This document shows positions 37,287 to 46,443 of a DNA stretch of 64,000 nucleotides, one piece after another. The translations under genes were made by a program, and so were the position numbers. The notes beneath the pieces were generated by a model that was not told the DNA's origin, did no database searches, and saw only the letters and a program-made list of their open reading frames with translations. This DNA is from Brevibacillus_D fluminis_A (GTDB lineage Bacteria > Bacillota > Bacilli > Brevibacillales > Brevibacillaceae), in assembly GCF_052072235.1 (NCBI RefSeq), contig NZ_CM125436.1, positions 3,962,001-4,026,000 of the forward strand, read 5' to 3'. Numbering within the stretch: position 1 is the stretch's first letter; every line of letters begins with the position of its first letter.

Positions 37287-37460
37287 TTAATTCGATACCG
37301 AATATGTCGCATTGACTTTCGCAGCGTCGGATCGGTTGCCGAATTTGTCTACAGCATATACCGTAATATAAACCCTGTCGCCATCACTAACACCGAGGAG
37401 ATCAAGGATTTTTCCTGTACCTCTTACCAAATTGTTCCCTTTGTACGTTTCCCCGAGGAA
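37287..37460 (-). pseudogene. 3' remnant of a secreted protein gene (Fn3-like C terminus)
   Basis: Fifty-seven codons in one minus-strand frame end at TAA (37287) and translate with a typical end of a fibronectin type III-like repeat: GDRVYITVYAVDKFGNRSDAA. Going upstream the frame meets TAA (37461-37463) and then TGA, with no start codon or RBS. The rest of the gene is missing. It lies right beside the IS200-type element, which suggests loss by insertion or recombination. Such C-terminal repeats occur in secreted glycosyl hydrolases and other wall proteins; the parent family cannot be named. Confidence 0.5.
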
Positions 37461-37514
37461 TTATTCGACTTTTCACTAAACAAATTCTGAACAACTGCCT
37501 AAATAGACAGCAAA

Positions 37515-37554
37515 AGACGCCCCATCTCCCTTACTAAAGGGACGTGGGTCGTCT
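37515..37554 (-). terminator. Terminator of the EamA gene
   Basis: AGACG pairs with CGTCT with further inner pairs (CCCTT/AAGGG); the minus-strand tail is GTCTTTTGCTG. Confidence 0.55.
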
Positions 37555-37568
37555 CTTACCTCGCGCGC

Positions 37569-38480
37569 TTATGGCTGCTCTGACAAGGCAACATTTTGCA
37601 GTTTCGCTTTTTTCTCCGGTCGCCCTGCAAAGAAAACGCCGCCGAGAATGCAGATGAGTCCGAACAGCAAATTCCAGTGGATCGCTTCATCCAGCAGCGC
37701 GTAGCCCCAGAGGATCGCTGTGACCGGGACCAGATAGGTCACCATTGAGGTGAACTGCGCGCCCGCTTTTTGGATCAGGTAATAGAAAATGATATAGGCA
37801 ACGCCGGAGCCGAAAATTCCCAAGCCGCCGAGTGCAAGCATCACGTCAGGCTGGAACACCGCTCCCCAATGAATTTCCTCGGTCGTCATCGCAACCAGGC
37901 CAGCTACCAGCATACAGGACAGAAGCGTGAAAAAACTCACCTGGAACGACGAAAGGTGTGCCAAATACTTTTTGGCCAAATGCGAGGAAATGCCGTAGCA
38001 AAGCGTCGCCCCCATCATCCCGAAAAATCCGAACAGGTCTACCGAAATGATGCTGATCGGGTTGAGGTCAAGCAAGATCAGAAGCCCGATAAAGCCGATG
38101 GCCATGCCGATCCATTGATTCCGGCTCGATTTGCCCTTGAAGACGAGCAAACCGACAAGCATGGTCCACAGCGGTGTCGTCGCATTGAGCACGGAAGCCA
38201 TGCTGCTCGGAAGACGCGTCTCCGAGAGCGCAATCAAGCCCCATGGAATGGCATTGTTCAAACAGCCTACGATGATGAGCGGAATCCACGGAAGCCGCTT
38301 CACATTGCGGAACTCTCCCTTTACCAGCATGATGACAAAAATGATCAGAATCCCGAATCCGGAACGGAGCATCACCACGGTCCACGGATGAAACGGACCG
38401 AGCAGCACCTTAATGAAGAAAAAGGACGCCCCCCAGATCAGGCTGAGCAAGACTAAATGCAAATATGCGCTGCGAGCCAC
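37569..38480 (-). CDS. EamA family (DMT) transporter
   Basis: A 303-residue protein with ten membrane segments arranged as two EamA repeats. The first starts LVLLSLIWGASFFFIKVLLG and the second includes ATLCYGISSHLAKKYL. The family exports metabolites or amino acids; substrate not predictable. GTG 38480 follows TAGGGA. Monocistronic with terminator. Confidence 0.88.
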   Translation of the reverse strand: MARSAYLHLVLLSLIWGASFFFIKVLLGPFHPWTVVMLRSGFGILIIFVIMLVKGEFRNVKRLPWIPLIIVGCLNNAIPWGLIALSETRLPSSMASVLNATTPLWTMLVGLLVFKGKSSRNQWIGMAIGFIGLLILLDLNPISIISVDLFGFFGMMGATLCYGISSHLAKKYLAHLSSFQVSFFTLLSCMLVAGLVAMTTEEIHWGAVFQPDVMLALGGLGIFGSGVAYIIFYYLIQKAGAQFTSMVTYLVPVTAILWGYALLDEAIHWNLLFGLICILGGVFFAGRPEKKAKLQNVALSEQP

Positions 38481-38566
38481 ACGATTCCCTACTTTCTCGA
38501 CACGATGATCTTCTTATCGTAGCATAGCTTGCTTCACGAATTGATGAAAAAATCAGATGGCTCTCA

Positions 38567-39784
38567 TCAATTCTTTCCATCAAACGCTGCCGCTTTTGTT
38601 CGCAGGAGCATCCAGATCACGCCCGCGACGATGCCAAAACCGGCGATTCCATCCGCGATCGCGGCGCTCTTCAGCCATTCGGTGCCCCATCCGATCGCAA
38701 GGCAGCTGAGTGAATAGGCGCCCATGCACACCATTTCGCGGACGGAGAACACCCGGGCCAAAAACGCGGGGTCCGCCAAGCGCTGAAGCCGGGTCACCGA
38801 CAAGATCCCCAGCGAGAAGGACGCGATGGCAAGAAAAAACGTGGTCGCCATCCAGATCGCTGCGTGTCCGCTGTGAAACATCAGCCAAACCGAGATGCTG
38901 ATCACCCAAAGCGCTCCGGCCAACAATGCGTCGATTCGCCGCGGATGCAGCAGCTCCGCCCATTTGCTGACCAAAAGTCCGGCCAGCACCCCGCCGATCC
39001 CTAAGGGAATATCCAGCAATCCGAACAAATAAAGCGGCTGGTGGCGTTCTTCCAAAATGAAAAACATCAGCAGGACGTAATAGGAACCCGTCACCCGCTC
39101 CATCATTTGCAAAACAAGCACCTTTCGGATCGGCGCGTTCGTTTTCACGTACCGGAATCCTTCAAGCAAACGGCCGAAAAATCCGCGCGTTTTTGCATCG
39201 GCGTGCGGCGTCTGGATCGCGGGGAGGCGCAGCAAGAACAACAACGATAAAAAATAGCAGCCCGCATCCAGCAAAAAATTGAAGCGGAAGGAAAAAGCGT
39301 AGACAAGATACGCCGCGATCCCTTGCCCGATAAACATCATCAAGGCGTTGGTCCCCGTGATTAGCGAATTGGCGGACAACCGAGACTGCGGCTCAACGGA
39401 TTGGACGATGACCACTTGCATGGAAGGATTGAAAAAAGCGCTGCACACGTTTACCATCATCAACACTGCATAAACCGCCCACAAATAGGCGGCATCGGTA
39501 ATCCAAAAAAACAAGCTGACTAAAATGCCGCGCAGCAGGTTGCATACAACCATAACGCGGCGTTTCTCCCACTTTTCCAGTAAGGGTCCGGCGAAAAAGC
39601 TCGCGACCACGTACGGTAAAAAGCGAAACACTGTCCCTGCCGCAAAGGAGAGACCCGAGCCGCTCAATTCTTTCAGCAGCCCGAGCACAGCAATAAACGT
39701 AAATTCGTTGCCGAGCAAATGAATGACATGTGCTCCGTACAAGCGACGAAACACATGATGACGCAACAATCCCACCATTACCAC
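38567..39784 (-). CDS. MFS transporter, MFS_3/EntS-like (second copy)
   Basis: A 405-residue 12-helix transporter. LEKWEKRRVMVVCNLLRGILVSL is the loop 2-3 motif of the same exporter class as the gene at 33.4 kb, and VTRLQRLADPAFLARVFSVREMVCMGAYSLS the corresponding C-terminal loop. The start is uncertain: GTG 39784 follows AAAGGA by 9 bases; ATG 39778 is also possible after GAGG. The frame is open 15 codons further up without RBS. Substrate unknown. Confidence 0.82.
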   Translation of the reverse strand: MVMVGLLRHHVFRRLYGAHVIHLLGNEFTFIAVLGLLKELSGSGLSFAAGTVFRFLPYVVASFFAGPLLEKWEKRRVMVVCNLLRGILVSLFFWITDAAYLWAVYAVLMMVNVCSAFFNPSMQVVIVQSVEPQSRLSANSLITGTNALMMFIGQGIAAYLVYAFSFRFNFLLDAGCYFLSLLFLLRLPAIQTPHADAKTRGFFGRLLEGFRYVKTNAPIRKVLVLQMMERVTGSYYVLLMFFILEERHQPLYLFGLLDIPLGIGGVLAGLLVSKWAELLHPRRIDALLAGALWVISISVWLMFHSGHAAIWMATTFFLAIASFSLGILSVTRLQRLADPAFLARVFSVREMVCMGAYSLSCLAIGWGTEWLKSAAIADGIAGFGIVAGVIWMLLRTKAAAFDGKN

Positions 39785-39866
39785 AGCCTCGTTTCCTTTG
39801 ATGCGGCATACCTGCTCCCTCTTCATCATGGCGTGTTTGGCAGGGTTTGTCGAGTACCCCTATCAT

Positions 39867-41003
39867 TTACTTTTTCCCCGAAATGGTCCCGTAGCGGATG
39901 AGCTTGAGGGCAACCCGGGTATTGAAGACAGCATTCGCGAGATAGTCGTCCCCTTTTTCCCGCGACCATTTCCCATCGTATTTGGACCTGAGGTATTCGC
40001 CGAATCCGACGGGATCAAGGCTTTTTTTCTGCATCCGGATCAATGTTTTGGTAAGACTCTTCTCCATCTCTTTTTCCAATTGCTCCTGCACCGCATTCAT
40101 CTGGTCGGGATTCTCCAAATCTTTGCTGCCCGTATAAGCAAGCAGATTGCCTTTCATGCTCATTTTGATTTGAAAGACGGGTCGCTGCAAATCGCCGCTT
40201 ACCGTGATTCGGCATTTGGCACTGATGTAGTCGATAATCGCCTCTGCCCGTCCGTCCGGTTCTTTTTCATCGGCAATGCTGAGTTCGATGCTGGGAGGCT
40301 GGGTGATCCCAAAGAGGGGCACGATCAATTTCCCTTCATCCTGCTTTAACACGTCTACCATTTTTCCATTCTTCAAAATAACACCGTACGCAATCTGAAT
40401 GCTTCCTTCCGACCGTTTGAGAAACGGCACTACCGGATCGGAGGTTTCCGCTGTCGTATGGAACATGAAGTCATGAAGGGTCGAATGGGGCTGAAAACTG
40501 GTTTCACGCCTCGGATGCAGCACATCATTCAAAAATACGCCAAGCTCCTCCGTGTTTTTATAGCGGGCGTTCATCAATTCTTCCACCGTTCCTTCGACGA
40601 TGCCGATAAAGACGTTGTCGCCGATCAACGGGTCCCGATACAGCGAAATCATGGTGTCCTTCAGCCCTTTTTTTCGCGCGAACGCTTCACTGAACAGGAC
40701 GACCCGCATTTGGGCCATCGTCACGGTTTTTTCCGACATGGACGACAAGCGCATCAGCGCCTGGTGGGGAATGCTCGCCGTCGCGTTAAAAATTTGCGTC
40801 TTGTTTTTCTTCCCTTGACTTGATTGCGGAATGGCCGCAAACATTTTCAGATGCTTGTCATCCAGATAATCAAAGCCGATGACAGAAATCAGGCCCAAGT
40901 CTTCCAAAGTCGGCCGTTCTAATTGTACCTTGCTGCATCCTCCCACTCCGGTCAAAAGAGCTGCGCACAGGATGATCTGAATGCTTGCCCGGATTTTTCT
41001 CAT
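39867..41003 (-). CDS. Spore germination lipoprotein, Ger(x)C family
   Basis: A 378-residue C subunit of a GerA-type nutrient receptor. The signal peptide ends in a lipobox, LLTGVGGC; then LEDLGLISVIGFDYLDD, and the rest follows the GerC layout. It is anchored to the outer face of the inner spore membrane. Its ATG overlaps the stop of the B-subunit gene (ATGA), indicating translational coupling. Third gene of the ger operon. Confidence 0.93.
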   Translation of the reverse strand: MRKIRASIQIILCAALLTGVGGCSKVQLERPTLEDLGLISVIGFDYLDDKHLKMFAAIPQSSQGKKNKTQIFNATASIPHQALMRLSSMSEKTVTMAQMRVVLFSEAFARKKGLKDTMISLYRDPLIGDNVFIGIVEGTVEELMNARYKNTEELGVFLNDVLHPRRETSFQPHSTLHDFMFHTTAETSDPVVPFLKRSEGSIQIAYGVILKNGKMVDVLKQDEGKLIVPLFGITQPPSIELSIADEKEPDGRAEAIIDYISAKCRITVSGDLQRPVFQIKMSMKGNLLAYTGSKDLENPDQMNAVQEQLEKEMEKSLTKTLIRMQKKSLDPVGFGEYLRSKYDGKWSREKGDDYLANAVFNTRVALKLIRYGTISGKK

Positions 41004-42085
41004 GGCTGCCGCTCACGGTTCCGACGCAGGGCATGAACCCCAAGCAGCAGTATCGGATAAAGAATCATTGCGTAGCCAGCCGAGACGCTCCATTCGTCAT
41101 AGACAGTTCTCTCTATCTTCGTGGAGGTGAGCGCGAGAATGATCGCATATGAGAACGCTGCGCACAGGTACAAATGCCACGTCCGTTTTTTCGTAACCAC
41201 GGAATCGACTCCTTTCTTGGCCATCCACAAGTAGGCGGCGGCCGTCGATAAGATCAGGAATACCCACAAGGAGATCCCAAAGTTTTCAATACGCTCCACA
41301 AAAGACAGCTCCACCGCCTTGTAAAGATTCAGCACCGGATAAATCAATTGCTTCAACTGCCATTCCGAAAAGTATATGACACTGACAAACGTAACCAGGA
41401 AATAAATACCAACGCTGATCCACAACCCGAGCGATGCGTGCTTCAGGGCTTTTTTCTGGTTTACGATATACGGGAAGTACACGAGAATCAGCTCATAGCC
41501 GAGCATGGCTGAATAGGAATTGTCCACTGCATCGAGCAGATTGGGAAAGGTCGTCGTCACAAGCGGAAAGATATGGGATAACTCCCCTTTGGTGAATCCC
41601 CATTTTAAATAAACGACCATCCAGACCGTAAAGAAAAAAGCGAGCATGCAGAAACGTGCGATCGACTTGATTCCGCCGTTTGTGATGTAAACCATGATCG
41701 CAAGCAGGCAAAGCAGCGGAAACACAATTGTTTCTTCTGTCAGCGTGACGGATTGAACCAGCCTGATATAGCTCTGGCAAATCGATGAGATCGTCGTGAG
41801 CGCATAGAGAATAAAAATGAGATTGATCGCCTTGCCCAACACCTTTCCCAGCAAGATTTCGCTCATTTCAAACAAGTTTTTCTGCGGATACCGGATGCAC
41901 AGCCAGTACATGGGAAACAGCGTCAGCTGCGCGATGATTCCAAGGACGAACGGTACCCACCATTCGTTGTACCCCACCCCGCTCATCAAATGCGGAAGGG
42001 CGAGAATCCCTTCCCCCGCCATGATGTTTTGCACGAGGAAGATCACGTGATAGCTTTGCAATTTGGGAAATGCGCCTTTATCCAT
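41000..42085 (-). CDS. Spore germination protein, GerAB/ArcD/ProY family
   Basis: A 361-residue ten-helix membrane protein of the APC superfamily, B subunit of the germinant receptor and the likely site of germinant binding. It begins SYHVIFLVQNIMAGEGILALPHLMSGVGYNEWWVP. It starts five bases after the A-subunit stop, using GAGGAG inside the end of that gene as RBS. Confidence 0.93.
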   Translation of the reverse strand: MDKGAFPKLQSYHVIFLVQNIMAGEGILALPHLMSGVGYNEWWVPFVLGIIAQLTLFPMYWLCIRYPQKNLFEMSEILLGKVLGKAINLIFILYALTTISSICQSYIRLVQSVTLTEETIVFPLLCLLAIMVYITNGGIKSIARFCMLAFFFTVWMVVYLKWGFTKGELSHIFPLVTTTFPNLLDAVDNSYSAMLGYELILVYFPYIVNQKKALKHASLGLWISVGIYFLVTFVSVIYFSEWQLKQLIYPVLNLYKAVELSFVERIENFGISLWVFLILSTAAAYLWMAKKGVDSVVTKKRTWHLYLCAAFSYAIILALTSTKIERTVYDEWSVSAGYAMILYPILLLGVHALRRNRERQP

Positions 42086-42090
42086 CGCGA

Positions 42091-43602
42091 TTACTCCTCA
42101 TCTAGCGGACGGGAAAGTTGTTTTTTGGCCCGGGACATTCCTGACCGCGAAAGGATGAAACCGATTGGCGCCCGGAACAGGCTGTTCGCAAGATCCCCCC
42201 AATCTCGTGGAATCACCGGAGTCATATAAGGCGAGCCGAGTGAGGTCAGGTTCAGCAGGTGGGCGAACAACAAGGCTAATGCCAGCATCTGTCCATACAT
42301 CCCGAGCGAACCGGCTCCAAGGATGAAAAGGTACCGGACGACGCGAATCGCATTGCTGAGCAAATAGGTCGGGGTCACAAACGATAGCAGGGCGGAGATC
42401 GACACGATGACAATCAAAATGTTGCTCGCAAGTCCAGCCTGCACGGAAGCCGTCCCGATGACGATTCCTCCTACGATACCGATGGTCTGGCCGATCTTGC
42501 TCGGCATGCGCGCCCCGGCTTCCCGCAAAATTTCGATGATGATTTCAATGAACATGACCTCGATGACGGGCGGAAACGGAACCTTGCTCCTTGACTCCGT
42601 CAACACGAGCAGCAGCTGCGGCGGCAGCATCTCGGGGTGATAGGTAAGCACGGAAACGTAGCTCGATGTCAGCAAAACGGAAATAAACAAGCCGGAAAAC
42701 CGGATCAGCCGCAGCATCGTGGCAGTCGACCATCTGGTATAAAAATCTTCCGGGCTGTTGAACAGCTCAAGAAACGTGGACGGGCAAATGATGGCGTCCG
42801 GGCTGCCATTGATCATGATGATGATTCTGCCGTTGAGCAGACCTGCCACCGCGTTGTCCGGCCTGCTCGTAATCCCCAATTGCGGAAAAGGCGAATACGG
42901 CTTGTCCTCGATCATCTGCTTGAGGATCGGCAGCCCGACGAACCCCTGGAATTCGATATTTTTCAGTCGGTACAGCGCCCGCTCCACATTTTCCGGATTC
43001 GCCAGGTTTTCCATATACATGACGACGACATGGCTGTTTGTCTCGGTCCCGAGCATCATGGCCCTGACTTTCAGATTCGAGGAGACGATTCTGCGGCGAA
43101 TCAGCGACACCGATGTCTCCAGCGACTCCGTGAACGAGTCCTGCGGCCCCATGATCGTCGATTCGCTCTCGGAGGTTGTGATGCTGCGCTCCTCCATACT
43201 ATTGGTGTCGATCAGCAAAATGAGGTTGCGCTCGTGAAAAAACAGGACGGTTCCCCCCGCTACGATGCCGCGCACCAGCTTGGCGAACTCATTTTCACAG
43301 ATCGTTTCGGCAAGCGGAAAGAGAGAGCCTGGCTCGTGAACCCCTAATTTTTGCAGCGGATCGAAGATCAACTCTTGCAAGATGAGTTTTTTGATCAATG
43401 TATTGATATAGATGACGGTGACATCCTCGCCATTGATGCGATTCTCGATGACAACCAGGTCATCCATATCGCTAAGCCGCTCCCTCACATTCTCGCGGGT
43501 GATCGGTGTGTTATCGGCTTCGAGAAAATCGCTATCCTGTCCCGTGTTCTCATTGCCATGGCGCTTTTCGGCTTGTGTTCTCCACCAATTCCAGATGCTC
43601 AC
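42091..43602 (-). CDS. Spore germination protein, GerAA family
   Basis: A 503-residue A subunit of the receptor. A cytoplasmic N-terminal domain (DDLVVIENRINGEDVTVIYI) precedes the conserved PFPPVIEVMFIEIIIEILREAGARMPSKIGQTIGIVGGIVIG and a membrane region. GTG 43602 was chosen because GAGGTG lies six bases before it; the GTG nine bases up overlaps that RBS. First gene of gerA-B-C; a sigma-G-like promoter is upstream. Germinant unknown. Confidence 0.93.
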   Translation of the reverse strand: MSIWNWWRTQAEKRHGNENTGQDSDFLEADNTPITRENVRERLSDMDDLVVIENRINGEDVTVIYINTLIKKLILQELIFDPLQKLGVHEPGSLFPLAETICENEFAKLVRGIVAGGTVLFFHERNLILLIDTNSMEERSITTSESESTIMGPQDSFTESLETSVSLIRRRIVSSNLKVRAMMLGTETNSHVVVMYMENLANPENVERALYRLKNIEFQGFVGLPILKQMIEDKPYSPFPQLGITSRPDNAVAGLLNGRIIIMINGSPDAIICPSTFLELFNSPEDFYTRWSTATMLRLIRFSGLFISVLLTSSYVSVLTYHPEMLPPQLLLVLTESRSKVPFPPVIEVMFIEIIIEILREAGARMPSKIGQTIGIVGGIVIGTASVQAGLASNILIVIVSISALLSFVTPTYLLSNAIRVVRYLFILGAGSLGMYGQMLALALLFAHLLNLTSLGSPYMTPVIPRDWGDLANSLFRAPIGFILSRSGMSRAKKQLSRPLDEE

Positions 43603-43648
43603 GGGCTTCACCTCATTTGTCTGTCCTGCCGATTGACAGTGTTTTCGC

Positions 43649-43678
43649 TATTTTTTCCTTGCGATTCCTGATATATGC
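43649..43678 (-). promoter_or_regulatory. Probable sigma-G promoter of the ger operon
   Basis: On the minus strand GCATA (43678-43674) and AAAAATA (43655-43649) are separated by 18 bases. The -35 fits GHATR fully; the -10 matches CATDHTA at 5 of 7. It is 47 bases from the start codon. Confidence 0.45.
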
Positions 43679-43717
43679 AAAAAACGCCCGACCACAAAAG
43701 GGTCGAGCGCTTCTTTT
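43679..43717. terminator. Terminator of codY
   Basis: AAAACGC-CGACC pairs with GGTCG-GCG-TTTT around 43694-43700. It lies just past the codY stop and partly overlaps the ger promoter region. Confidence 0.65.
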
Positions 43718-43724
43718 CGTTCGT

Positions 43725-44501
43725 TTAGGATGTTTTCCATTTCGCCAGTTCGGACTGGAATTTGTCATTCAGCACGCGGATGTACGTTCCTTTCATGCCA
43801 AGCGAGCGCGATTCGAGAACGCCTGCGCTCGCCAGCTTGCGCAGCGCATTGACGATGACCGAACGGGTCAGACCGGCCTGGTCAGCGAGTTGGCTTGCGA
43901 CCAGCAGTCCTTCTTTGGCATCCAGATGCTCCATGATTTTTTCAATCGCGATTTGCTCACTGTACGACAGCGAGGAGAGTGCGATTTTGGCAAACGTTTT
44001 GTCGCGCACCTCGTTTTCGATCTGCTCCGTACGATGGCGTACGATCTTCATGCCGATGACCGTGGCACCGATTTCGGCGAGGATCATGTCCTCGGTTTCA
44101 AATGCACCGTACGCACGCAGCAGCACCAGTGTGCCCAAACGGCTTCCGGCCGCATTGATCGGCACGATCGTCGTCATCATTTGCGGGAACAGCGAGGTCC
44201 ATTCGGCAGGCACCATGGAAAACGGGCTGGTGACGCCTTCATTGGCAAGCGATTGATTCACGGAAAGCAGCTTCTGGTTGTAATCTTCGGGAAGCAGACT
44301 GTTGAACCGGCCTTCTTCATGCAAGGTGAATTCCTGGGAAAAACCGCTGCCCAAGACGGAACCGTCCACCGTGATGATGTAGACGTTGCTGCTGATCACT
44401 TCCGAAAGCAAGCGGGCGATTTCCTGATAGCTGACGCCGCTGCCGCCCATCGTTTTTTGCAGCATGGCATTGATTTGTCTCGTTTTCGTTAATAGGTTCA
44501 T
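43725..44501 (-). CDS. codY: GTP-sensing global repressor CodY
   Basis: A 258-residue CodY. The N-terminal GAF domain (about 1-155; NLLTKTRQINAMLQK then SVLGSGFSQEF) binds branched-chain amino acids, and the C-terminal winged helix has ASQLADQAGLTRSVIVNALRKLASAGV. It represses nutrient-acquisition and biosynthetic genes while amino acids and GTP are plentiful. ATG 44501 follows AGGAGG. Unlike B. subtilis, where codY follows clpQ-clpY, it stands alone here between ger and spo0M genes. Confidence 0.97.
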   Translation of the reverse strand: MNLLTKTRQINAMLQKTMGGSGVSYQEIARLLSEVISSNVYIITVDGSVLGSGFSQEFTLHEEGRFNSLLPEDYNQKLLSVNQSLANEGVTSPFSMVPAEWTSLFPQMMTTIVPINAAGSRLGTLVLLRAYGAFETEDMILAEIGATVIGMKIVRHRTEQIENEVRDKTFAKIALSSLSYSEQIAIEKIMEHLDAKEGLLVASQLADQAGLTRSVIVNALRKLASAGVLESRSLGMKGTYIRVLNDKFQSELAKWKTS

Positions 44502-44525
44502 GGAAAAAATTCCTCCTGATTGATT

Positions 44526-44553
44526 AGTATAGCTGAAGTATTGTCAGAAAAAT
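44526..44553 (-). promoter_or_regulatory. codY promoter with CodY-box-like motif
   Basis: On the minus strand ATTTTTCTGACAATA (44553-44539) matches AATTTTCWGAAAATT at 12 of 15 positions, just upstream of TATACT (44531-44526), a plausible -10. Binding there would cover the -35 and could give autorepression. Confidence 0.45.
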
Positions 44554-44602
44554 GGCAACTGATACATCAAGAGGGAAAATTTTACATGAACAACCAAAAA
44601 AA

Positions 44603-44623
44603 CTGCCGGAAACCATCCGGCAG
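44603..44623 (-). terminator. Terminator of spo0M
   Basis: CTGCCGGA pairs with TCCGGCAG around five bases, followed on the minus strand by a run of seven T. Confidence 0.85.
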
Positions 44624-44628
44624 CGTGA

Positions 44629-45414
44629 TTATCTCGTTCTGGTGATGCTCTGCTGAATCAGCCTGTCGATCAGCTCGCTGATTTCGTCGATCGATCGGTT
44701 GCGATCGGCGGCAGTCAGGCGGAAGCGCGCGTACCGTTCATCCAGATGGAACGCTTCTTCCAATGCCCCCAGGAAGCCGCGCGCACGTTTATCGATCTCC
44801 AGGTACACTTCCAGCTCGTCTTCTTTCAGGAAAAAGATCACTTCCAGCTCTTCGAGCTGATGGCGGTAACGCCCGGTTGGACGAAACTCGAATTCTTGCA
44901 CGAACGGGTACGGCCGTCCCAGGTGGCGGTTGTACTCGCAATCGACTTTAAACAGCTGGAATCCGCAATCGTGGACGGCATCCAGCACTTTTGCCATCAT
45001 CGGATGCAGCCGAACCTCGATGAAATCGGAATCGCCCGGGTCTACCGCATTTTTAATATCCAGGCCCGTACGCAAATAAACCGGCTGCCTGCCCATCGTC
45101 AGAGGTGTTGCATAAGGGAGCTGCAAGGAAAACGGGATCACTTTTTGTTCTTTGGAAGCAAGCGTGAATCGCTCGCAGACGCGGTGCTTGACAAGAATAC
45201 ACTCTTCCTTTGTCTTGTTGTCGTCTCGTTCCCGTTCGTAATGCGTCACGACATACATGTAAATCTCATCGATGTCCTGTGCGATGTCTCCTCCTGTCAC
45301 ATATACTTCCCCTTGCACCATTTCGCCCGGAACGAACGAATCTTTTGACAACCGCGCATCGACTTGTGCCGAACCGATCCCTACGCTCGCAAGCAGCTTC
45401 TTAAACATTGACAT
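44629..45414 (-). CDS. spo0M: Sporulation control protein Spo0M
   Basis: A 261-residue arrestin-like protein. MSMFKKLLASVGIGSAQVDARLSKDSFVPGE and the following GEVYVTGGDIAQDIDEIYMYVVT are characteristic of SpoOM. In B. subtilis it affects entry into sporulation and cell-shape control; its mechanism is not settled. ATG follows AAGGGAGG. The gene lies 64 bases after ytrI, so it might be read through from the ytrHI operon as well as from its own promoter. Confidence 0.93.
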   Translation of the reverse strand: MSMFKKLLASVGIGSAQVDARLSKDSFVPGEMVQGEVYVTGGDIAQDIDEIYMYVVTHYERERDDNKTKEECILVKHRVCERFTLASKEQKVIPFSLQLPYATPLTMGRQPVYLRTGLDIKNAVDPGDSDFIEVRLHPMMAKVLDAVHDCGFQLFKVDCEYNRHLGRPYPFVQEFEFRPTGRYRHQLEELEVIFFLKEDELEVYLEIDKRARGFLGALEEAFHLDERYARFRLTAADRNRSIDEISELIDRLIQQSITRTR

Positions 45415-45478
45415 GATGTTGCCTCCCTTTCAACCCTCTTCATTCATTTGTTTATACGGATGGAATCTTGCAAAAGTT

Positions 45479-45967
45479 TCATGGAGACGTTGAATTGACG
45501 AGATCCACGCGCGTATTCACGAATAGCTGTGTGACACGGGAAATGACCACCGTCTTCAGTTGGACTTCCACATTTTTTCCGTCGAGCCTGTAGGTCCGTT
45601 TTTTCAACAGCTCATGCAGCAACGGCTGGAATTCCGCGACCTGATCTACTTTTTTCTCCTTCAACGCCGCCATGTCCTTTTCCAGGCGGTTGACAATTTC
45701 CGTCGCGATAATTTCATTCGGTTTGGGATCGAGAAGTGTGACGCGAATCTCTTCAATGCGCTCCTCACGCTTCTCTTTTTCGGCGGTTCGCTCTTTTTTC
45801 AAGGATGCGATTTCCTCTACCTTACGCTCATACAGCAGCGTCAAATTCCGGTTGATGATCATCAGCTGTTCCAGTTGGCGGCCATGCAAAATCAGGATCG
45901 CTGCTCCGCCCGCGATCAGGCCCAAAAGAAAAATTGCCACGTACCGCAAGATGCGCCTGTTTTTCAT
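45479..45967 (-). CDS. ytrI: Sporulation membrane protein YtrI-like
   Basis: A 162-residue protein with an N-terminal membrane helix (YVAIFLLGLIAGGAAILIL), a long coiled coil (YERKVEEIASLKKERTAEKEKREERIEEIRV) and a compact C-terminal domain. Its ATG overlaps the ytrH stop by 4 bases. The YtrH-YtrI pair is mother-cell expressed in B. subtilis and required for efficient spore maturation. Assignment rests on the ytrH partner and topology more than on sequence. Confidence 0.75.
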   Translation of the reverse strand: MKNRRILRYVAIFLLGLIAGGAAILILHGRQLEQLMIINRNLTLLYERKVEEIASLKKERTAEKEKREERIEEIRVTLLDPKPNEIIATEIVNRLEKDMAALKEKKVDQVAEFQPLLHELLKKRTYRLDGKNVEVQLKTVVISRVTQLFVNTRVDLVNSTSP

Positions 45968-46275
45968 GAGCCGATCTGCACCAGCCACTGCACGCAGATC
46001 GTTCCCGCATGTGCCCCCAGGAACGCGGCCACGATCAAAATGAGCTGGTAAATCACCGGCGAAAAATTGAGAGATAAAATCTTTTCAATCTGCAGAAAAG
46101 AATCGAACGTGCCGCCCAGCGCGCCAACCAACCCCCAAATCTTCAATTGCACGGCCAAATCCCGCATGACGATCAGCGGCGCTTTTTCCGTCAAAAACGC
46201 TCCGATCCCGCCGACAACCGCACCGCCGATCACAATTCCGTAGGCGACAAACAGCGTAAGGATGACTTGCCCCAT
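45964..46275 (-). CDS. ytrH: Sporulation protein YtrH
   Basis: A 103-residue membrane protein with about three helices (LFVAYGIVIGGAVVGGIGAFL, WGLVGALGGTFDSFL and LILIVAAFLGAHAGTICVQWL), matching the YtrH family. ATG 46275 follows GGGGAG; the frame is open further upstream without RBS or conserved sequence. Translationally coupled to ytrI. A 34-residue membrane protein gene lies 168 bases upstream in the same direction. Confidence 0.85.
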   Translation of the reverse strand: MGQVILTLFVAYGIVIGGAVVGGIGAFLTEKAPLIVMRDLAVQLKIWGLVGALGGTFDSFLQIEKILSLNFSPVIYQLILIVAAFLGAHAGTICVQWLVQIGS

Positions 46276-46443
46276 CTCGCACACTCCCCAACTTTCGCAA
46301 ACGTGGCTGCCCAAGCTTCTGGCGGGCTCGGTTGCCCTTATACACACACTTACGCACTTGTCCTGCCGTTTATGTATCAGGGGACAAAAAAGAACAATGG
46401 CATGCTCCAATGGCATGCCCGTTGACATCCGCGATCGATCGAT

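Noticed and set aside
37233..37490. 85-codon plus-strand frame next to the IS200-type element
   Set aside because: It is antisense to the Fn3-like remnant, whose protein sequence is clearly the meaningful one, and has no RBS.
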